A stretch of 50,198 nt of DNA from positions 1 to 50,198 of the forward strand of contig JALTAZ010000059.1 of assembly GCA_027075555.1 (NCBI GenBank), in the 5' to 3' direction. This DNA comes from Micavibrio sp. (GTDB lineage: Bacteria; Pseudomonadota; Alphaproteobacteria; Micavibrionales; Micavibrionaceae). This document shows positions 45,547-50,198 of the stretch, in pieces. The position numbers and the translations under genes were made by a program. The first letter of the stretch is position 1. Each line of letters starts with the position of its first letter. A model generated the notes under the pieces. The model did no database searches. It saw nothing but the letters and a program-made list of their open reading frames with translations, and was not told the origin of the DNA.

Positions 45547-47100
45547 ATGGCGGACAAGTTGTTAAATCCACCTACAACAGAATATGAAGGATTCATGTCT
45601 GTAGATTATAAATCAGCAAAACATATATGCAATGTTATAAGAAGGCAGGTACAATCATGCTACCCTGATCTACACATACACTTTACTATACATAAGGAAA
45701 ATGAGCGCGAAAAAGCATTTATCTCAGATACAGCAGAAATAAGTGAACACCCTGCAGGCAAATATATGCTTAACTATCCAGATATAGATGCTATGCGCAA
45801 AATTTTAGAACAAAACCGAACCCAATTTATCTATATTTCAAGATTCAATAATCCCGGTTTTTTAGGAGTTTTTCAAAATAATGCTTATCTAGCATTATGT
45901 TTTTTGAATTATACCCGTTTTGATACAATAGATGACTTAAAAAGCCATACACTCCACATATCTTGGCATGCCATCGCATTGTACAAAGAATATATAAATT
46001 ATAGAAGGTCAAAGGACAAAAAAGCATCTTATGATTTTACAGATAATTATAATATTATAATACCCAAGCTCGATAACTACCAAAGATTTCATAGGAATCT
46101 TATGGGAGACATATTTTCAGCCAGCGTTCAAACATTACAAGGAAAGGAAAAAGCATTTGAAACACTGTCAAAACAAAGGATAATAGACACCCTTACTCCC
46201 AAAACAGGTTTTAGAGCCGAAGAATTCCCCTTCCCAATATGCATTGATACGCTAGGATACTTATTCAAAGACAATATTAAACAATATAAAAAAAATAAGA
46301 AAACCATACAATCAGCCGTTAAAATTACAGAAGATATTGGCAATACTCATACGTCAACATCTATTGAACAATGGCAAAGCTTTAGCTCTCCATCTCAGCA
46401 ACTAGCTTGGATAGGATATAATATAGAAACAATATTAGGAGCAGCTCTTTACACCAGTGACAATACTTATGTTCAATCTATTGCTGATATGATCTCAGAA
46501 AATATATCCAAAAAACCTGAAATAATCACAAACATACAAGATTATAACCCATACACAAATCAAGAAGTAAATTCACGCCTGCATAAAAAGCTATGTAGAG
46601 AGCTTCTTGAAACTATTCAAAGAAATATTGCAAATCCAGAAGATTATAATTTGATAATAGATATAATAAATAAACAAAATATATCATTAAAAGAGGGGAA
46701 AGTTATGGGATGGTGTGTACCTGCCCTAATTCCCATGGCAGATATGATTAGGAAATGCCCTACTGATGATATTTTTGAAAATGTTTTCAAAGATGCCATT
46801 TGCCGCTATGAGGAAGAAGTTAATAACATTACATGGGAAACATTAAGTGAGTTATCAAAACAACTTTTCCATATAAAAAGAGACAACGGGCATCTTTCAT
46901 GGGACGATATTTTAGACTTTATATCACAAAATGATGAATTTTCTTCTATACACTGCGGAATAATGCTAGCGCGGCAAATAAATGATGAGAGCAAATCTCA
47001 AAAAACCCCTAACAACATGAATAATACCGACAAGCATAAAAAAACGGAAGTGAATATTACCAATTTTATAAGCCCAAATGCCATAAAAAGAACAAAATGA
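45547..47100 (+). CDS. Unrecognised soluble protein (517 aa)
   Basis: I cannot place this protein. It has no signal peptide or membrane helix. The N-terminal part (~17-150) holds a His/Cys-bearing helix 'SAKHICNVIRRQVQSC', 'LHIHFTIHKEN' and 'SHTLHISWHAIALYKEYI', whose histidines could bind a metal. The middle and C-terminal parts are helix-rich, and the last ~45 residues are polar and probably disordered. AAAGG is 16 bases before the first ATG, rather far; ATG 45595 (MSVDYKSAKH) has AAGGA close by. It is flanked by divergent fabI and the convergent glycine-zipper lipoprotein gene. Confidence 0.75.
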   Translation: MADKLLNPPTTEYEGFMSVDYKSAKHICNVIRRQVQSCYPDLHIHFTIHKENEREKAFISDTAEISEHPAGKYMLNYPDIDAMRKILEQNRTQFIYISRFNNPGFLGVFQNNAYLALCFLNYTRFDTIDDLKSHTLHISWHAIALYKEYINYRRSKDKKASYDFTDNYNIIIPKLDNYQRFHRNLMGDIFSASVQTLQGKEKAFETLSKQRIIDTLTPKTGFRAEEFPFPICIDTLGYLFKDNIKQYKKNKKTIQSAVKITEDIGNTHTSTSIEQWQSFSSPSQQLAWIGYNIETILGAALYTSDNTYVQSIADMISENISKKPEIITNIQDYNPYTNQEVNSRLHKKLCRELLETIQRNIANPEDYNLIIDIINKQNISLKEGKVMGWCVPALIPMADMIRKCPTDDIFENVFKDAICRYEEEVNNITWETLSELSKQLFHIKRDNGHLSWDDILDFISQNDEFSSIHCGIMLARQINDESKSQKTPNNMNNTDKHKKTEVNITNFISPNAIKRTK

Positions 47101-47166
47101 TAAAGGATCATCATAATTTACCCGATGACCCCTTTTTCAATTAATAACGATAATAAACAATATCCG

Positions 47167-47652
47167 TTATTTATTTACAATTTCCCAACTACCATCTGGT
47201 TGTTGACAAGCGGTTCCATAAGCTGTTTCATCTCTACCGCCTATATGGACAGTTTGCTGGAACTCACGACAATAACGACCACTAGCCGTATAACCATCTT
47301 TTACCGCTACTACCTCTCCTGAATTTCCACTTTCTGGATTATTCCAGGAAATAGGCTCTCCAATAGGTGCAGATTGAGCCTGATAAACAGCAGCAGACAT
47401 TTGCTGCTTATCTGCGGCATCAAGGGATTTTCCAATCTCATTACCTAAATAGGCACCTAGCAAAGCACCTGCTCCAGTTGCCCATAGCTGCCCAGATCCA
47501 CCACCAACTTTTGAACCTAAAATACCGCCAATTAGCGCGCCAGCCCCCGTACCGACGACCTCCTTAGTTCCCTTATCCTGCATTGTAGTAGTATCACATG
47601 CCCCTAAAGCAAAAATTGAAACCACCATCATCATCATTGTAACTTTTTTCAT
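47167..47652 (-). CDS. Glycine-zipper lipoprotein, rickettsial 17-kDa-antigen type
   Basis: A signal peptide ends at the lipobox 'ALGAC', giving an outer-membrane-type lipoprotein. The Gly-rich zipper (~35-75, 'GTGAGALIGGILGSKVGGG' and 'ATGAGALLGAYLGNEIG') is followed by 'GEPISWNNPESGNSGEVVAV' and 'YCREFQQTVHIGGRDETAYG', which are signatures of the RT0821/Lpp0805 surface protein family containing the rickettsial 17-kDa antigen. Two cysteines in the C-terminal part may form a disulfide. It is widespread in Alphaproteobacteria and has no settled function. It is convergent with the 517-residue gene and divergent from htpG. Confidence 0.9.
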   Translation of the reverse strand: MKKVTMMMMVVSIFALGACDTTTMQDKGTKEVVGTGAGALIGGILGSKVGGGSGQLWATGAGALLGAYLGNEIGKSLDAADKQQMSAAVYQAQSAPIGEPISWNNPESGNSGEVVAVKDGYTASGRYCREFQQTVHIGGRDETAYGTACQQPDGSWEIVNK

Positions 47653-47852
47653 TAGAGTAAACCTTTGCTGTTGGAATAACTTTATATCTTCACAAAGCGC
47701 AGTATATACTTTTGTAAGTGTAATTCATAGGATATATGCATGAAAAAATAATAAAAATTACAAAAAGAAACTTAATATTATAAACCACATACCAACATAT
47801 TTTCTATCTAACGTATTTTATATTAAAGCCAATATGTAACTCTCCTATACTC

Positions 47853-47881
47853 TTGATTATTCTATTGATTCGGTGCATAAA
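47853..47881 (+). promoter_or_regulatory. Candidate htpG promoter
   Basis: TTGATT and CATAAA are 17 bases apart, about 40 bases before the htpG ATG. The preceding C gives CTTGATT, which also resembles a heat-shock (sigma-32) -35, but the -10 is a poor match to either class. Confidence 0.35.
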
Positions 47882-47919
47882 TCCATATTACGCATAAGAT
47901 AATATGGAGTATTTGGGTA

Positions 47920-49863
47920 ATGAGCGCACAAAAAGAAACTAATAACTACCAAGAAAAACAAAATTTTAGCGCTGATGTATCGCGCCTTTTAGATATAGTT
48001 GCAAATGCACTCTACACTAACCATGATGTATTCCTACGTGAGCTTATATCTAACTCAGCAGATGCATGTGATCGCCTAAGGTATGATGCAATAACAAATC
48101 CTGATTTAATAAAGGACAATCCAGATTTTAGAATTTGTATTTATAAAGATACAACAAATAGAACATTAAGTATTGTTGATAATGGCATAGGTATGAGCAA
48201 AGAAGAACTTGCTGAGAATCTTGGCACTATAGCTAAATCAGGAACAGCAGCGCTGATGGAGCAAATGAAAAATGCAAATGATAATGATGATGCTAAATTA
48301 AAGCTAATAGGTCAGTTTGGAGTAGGATTTTATGCAAGCTATATGGTTTCTCATAAGATTCAGGTTGTTAGTAAAAAGGCAAAAAGTAATGAAACATGGC
48401 TGTGGGAGTCTGATGGAAAAACAGGATTTACCATTCGTGAACCAAATGAAATTGAAATGGCACGCCTAGACGGTAATCGTGGAACGGCAATTACCCTTTA
48501 TATAAAAGATGAAGCATCTGAATTTTTACTAGATCATAAAATTGAAACCACAATCAAAGAATATTCAGACCATATTGACGTTCCAATATTTATAGGCGCG
48601 CCGTCAGAGGTCGCAAAAGATAAAGATGCAAAAGCAGTAAATAGCGCCTCTGCCCTTTGGATGCGCCCTAAAAATGAAATACCTAAAGAGGAATATGATA
48701 ATTTTTACAAACATATATCAGGTGGTTTTGATGAACCCCTTATGGTTTCTCACTGGAAAGCTGAAGGCAAAATAGAATTCACATCACTTTTATATATCCC
48801 AACATTAAGACCGTGGGATATGTTTGACCCTAGCCGACGCAATTTTGTAAAGCTATATGTAAGACGTGTTTTTATAACTGATGATTTAGATGCTCTTATG
48901 TATCCGTGGTTAAGATTCGTGCGCGGGGTAATTGATAGTGAGGATCTCCCCCTTAATATAAGTCGTGAAACACTTCAATATAACCCTACTATTGAAAAAA
49001 TTAAAAATGCAGTTGCAAGAAAAATACTTAGTGATCTTGATAAGCTATCACGCGATGACAAAGCAAAATTCAATGCTCTTTGGGGGCAATTTGGGCCTGC
49101 AATAAAAGAAGGGCTGTATGATGCAACAGAACATAGAAAGGCACTGTTAAAAATCTGCCGTTTTTACTCAAGCAGTAGCAATGAGCTAACCTCCCTAGCT
49201 GATTATGTAGAGCGTATGAAGGAAAACCAGAATAAAATATATTACTTAAGTGGCGAATCACTGGAAAATATAAAAAACAGTCCCCAGCTTGAAGGTTTTA
49301 AGGCAAAGGGAATAGAAGTATTATTCTTTACAGATACTATTGATGATTTTTGGTTACAAAGCGTTCTCGATTACCAAGATATTCCTTTTCAATCTATAAC
49401 TAAGGGGGATATAGATCTTTGTGGTTTTGACAAAGAAGAATCCAGCGATAATGATGACAGTGATGATGAAAAACCAGAAAAAAATAAAGAAAATAAATCG
49501 GTTGCCAAGCTTATATCTAAGTTTCAAGAGATACTAGCCAACAAAGTACATAATGTACGGATATCTCAACGGTTAATAGAATCACCAGTTTGTCTTGTTG
49601 CTCCTGATGATGGGGTTGATATGTATATGGAAAGAGTTCTTCGCATACATCAAAAATATGAAACTGATAATAAACCTGTGCTTGAAATAAACCCTAACCA
49701 TGAGCTTATAAAGAAACTAGCAACTAACTGTGAAAAAGGCAGCGATATCTCTGATGCTGCATTTTTATTATTAGATCAAGCAAAAATAATACAAGGTGAG
49801 CCAATAGAAGATCCTAGCGCATTTACTAGACGCATTTCTAACTTTATGAAAGATGCTTTATAA
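47920..49863 (+). CDS. htpG: Chaperone protein HtpG (Hsp90)
   Basis: HtpG is the bacterial Hsp90, an ATP-driven dimeric chaperone. The 647-residue protein has the GHKL ATPase domain with 'FLRELISNSADACDRLRYDA' (~40), 'IVDNGIGMSKEELAENLGT' (~87) and 'GQFGVGFYASYMVS' (~130). The middle domain has 'DSEDLPLNISRETLQ' (~345), and a C-terminal dimerisation domain follows. An acidic run 'SSDNDDSDDEKPEKNKEN' (~507) lies between middle and C-terminal domains. GGAG lies about 10 bases before the ATG. The 267-base divergent region upstream should hold its promoter. Confidence 0.97.
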   Translation: MSAQKETNNYQEKQNFSADVSRLLDIVANALYTNHDVFLRELISNSADACDRLRYDAITNPDLIKDNPDFRICIYKDTTNRTLSIVDNGIGMSKEELAENLGTIAKSGTAALMEQMKNANDNDDAKLKLIGQFGVGFYASYMVSHKIQVVSKKAKSNETWLWESDGKTGFTIREPNEIEMARLDGNRGTAITLYIKDEASEFLLDHKIETTIKEYSDHIDVPIFIGAPSEVAKDKDAKAVNSASALWMRPKNEIPKEEYDNFYKHISGGFDEPLMVSHWKAEGKIEFTSLLYIPTLRPWDMFDPSRRNFVKLYVRRVFITDDLDALMYPWLRFVRGVIDSEDLPLNISRETLQYNPTIEKIKNAVARKILSDLDKLSRDDKAKFNALWGQFGPAIKEGLYDATEHRKALLKICRFYSSSSNELTSLADYVERMKENQNKIYYLSGESLENIKNSPQLEGFKAKGIEVLFFTDTIDDFWLQSVLDYQDIPFQSITKGDIDLCGFDKEESSDNDDSDDEKPEKNKENKSVAKLISKFQEILANKVHNVRISQRLIESPVCLVAPDDGVDMYMERVLRIHQKYETDNKPVLEINPNHELIKKLATNCEKGSDISDAAFLLLDQAKIIQGEPIEDPSAFTRRISNFMKDAL

Positions 49864-49942
49864 TACTATAATAATATAAATAACGAGCCACGACCGAGCA
49901 GAACTGGTAGGTTCGTTTTGTGGTTCAAGCCGTTTTTTAAGC

Positions 49943-49957
49943 GTATGCTTCGCATAC
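49943..49957. repeat. Short GTATGC/GCATAC hairpin after htpG
   Basis: A six-pair stem with a TTC loop lies 80 bases past htpG. The T-run precedes rather than follows it on the plus strand, so it is not a standard terminator. The whole 239-base gap from htpG to the transposase fragment otherwise shows no gene. Confidence 0.45.
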
Positions 49958-50080
49958 ACATTTCAAATTTTATAGTGACAAAAGCGTAGTAACTTTGCGT
50001 TAGGAACCCGCAGCAACAAAGTCATAAAATAAACGCAAGTTGCTATAGATTTGATTCTACCGCATGGAATTTGTGAACCT

Positions 50081-50100
50081 CCATGGGCTTACGCCCATGG
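50081..50100. repeat. 8-bp-stem hairpin at the element end
   Basis: CCATGGGC pairs perfectly with GCCCATGG around a four-base TTAC loop. It lies two bases beyond the transposase stop on the minus strand. Confidence 0.85.
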
Positions 50101-50102
50101 CG

Positions 50103-50198
50103 TCACTCCAGCTCAAGCTCCGCTTGTCCAGTGTCTTCCTCACCCTGATGTTGAATATATTTCCTAAGAGCGCTCTGTGTAATGCCAACTGTGGACAC
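50103..50198 (-). CDS. tnpA: Transposase TnpA C-terminus, IS200/IS605 type (partial)
   Basis: Only 31 codons and a TGA stop are inside the window. The peptide runs 'VSTVGITQSALRKYIQHQ' and then an acidic Gly/Gln tail. This matches the usual end of IS200-type TnpA (a Y/C-F-V-S-T-V-G segment, an R-K-Y helix, then Gln/Glu). The catalytic HUH motif and Tyr lie outside the window, so activity cannot be judged. It is too short for the ORF track. The GC content is visibly higher than that of neighbouring genes. Confidence 0.65.
   Translation of the reverse strand: MSTVGITQSALRKYIQHQGEEDTGQAELELE

Larger units (their letters stand above)
50081..50198 (-). mobile_element. IS200/IS605-family element, tnpA 3' end and terminal hairpin (cut by window edge)
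   Basis: The window edge cuts an element whose transposase 3' end points left. Just past the stop is a strong hairpin, the type of subterminal structure recognised by single-strand HUH transposases of this family. The outer boundary probably lies tens of bases left of the hairpin, roughly 50040-50080, but I cannot fix it from this sequence alone. Confidence 0.65.

Noticed and set aside
49943-49957. Rho-independent terminator for htpG
   Set aside because: The T-run lies before the stem on the plus strand and no T-run follows it.

Overview
The window is chromosomal DNA from a low-GC (mid-30s % by eye) alphaproteobacterium that I cannot place to genus. The assignment rests on neighbourhoods typical of the class: yajC-secD-secF-Mth938-phytoene-synthase-like, serS near pcm and a LysM/M23 lipoprotein, ispH near rnhA, xseB-ispA-dxs, a class II DAHP synthase, an N-formylglutamate amidohydrolase, and a 17-kDa-antigen-like glycine-zipper lipoprotein. 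Complete pathways for aromatic amino acids, pyrimidines, NAD, isoprenoids and fatty acids suggest a free-living heterotroph rather than a reduced endosymbiont. Gene density is high and no gene-free stretch exceeds 300 bases.

Layout. 1-4.2 kb: 3' part of carB, greA, a small unknown gene, a phytoene-synthase-like gene (NDUFAF6 type) divergent from iron superoxide dismutase. 4.2-15.3 kb (minus strand): an acidic coiled-coil unknown, an Mth938/NDUFAF3-type protein, secF, secD, yajC, a DUF3592-type membrane protein split over two frames at an (A7C)x3 tract, a degenerate LytM lipoprotein, pcm, a DUF4153 membrane protein, and serS. 15.3-23.7 kb: N-formylglutamate amidohydrolase, lipB (convergent), tRNA-Leu with anticodon AAG, maeB, mgtE, a GNAT acetyltransferase and a bifunctional class A penicillin-binding protein. 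23.8-28 kb: an iron-uptake island, tonB-exbB-exbD divergent from a FecA-like receptor, with a Fur-like box over the receptor's -35. 28-33 kb: class II DAHP synthase, nadE, gltX, and convergent rnhA. 33-40.5 kb: a P-loop kinase-like gene and ispH with rnhA; then a lipoprotein, gmhA, xseB, ispA, dxs and a HAD phosphatase. 40.5-45.4 kb (minus): sppA, a small membrane protein, aroC, a hotdog thioesterase and fabI. 45.5-50.2 kb: an unrecognised 517-residue protein, the glycine-zipper lipoprotein, htpG, and at the right edge the 3' end of an IS200/IS605-type transposase with its hairpin.

How the genes fit together. Envelope biogenesis dominates: Sec accessory proteins, lipoproteins, an amidase-activator-like LytM protein, a PBP, SppA, GmhA and FabI. 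Isoprenoid precursors come from dxs and ispH, with chain elongation by ispA. DAHP synthase and chorismate synthase bracket the shikimate pathway. The iron island looks like a self-contained Fur-controlled energised uptake unit.

The observation I rate highest is the in-phase A_AAA_AAC heptamer, within three tandem A7C units, that joins a well-initiated 81-codon ORF to a 457-codon DUF3592 ORF lacking its own good ribosome binding site. This could be programmed -1 frameshifting, repeat-driven phase variation, or a decayed gene.
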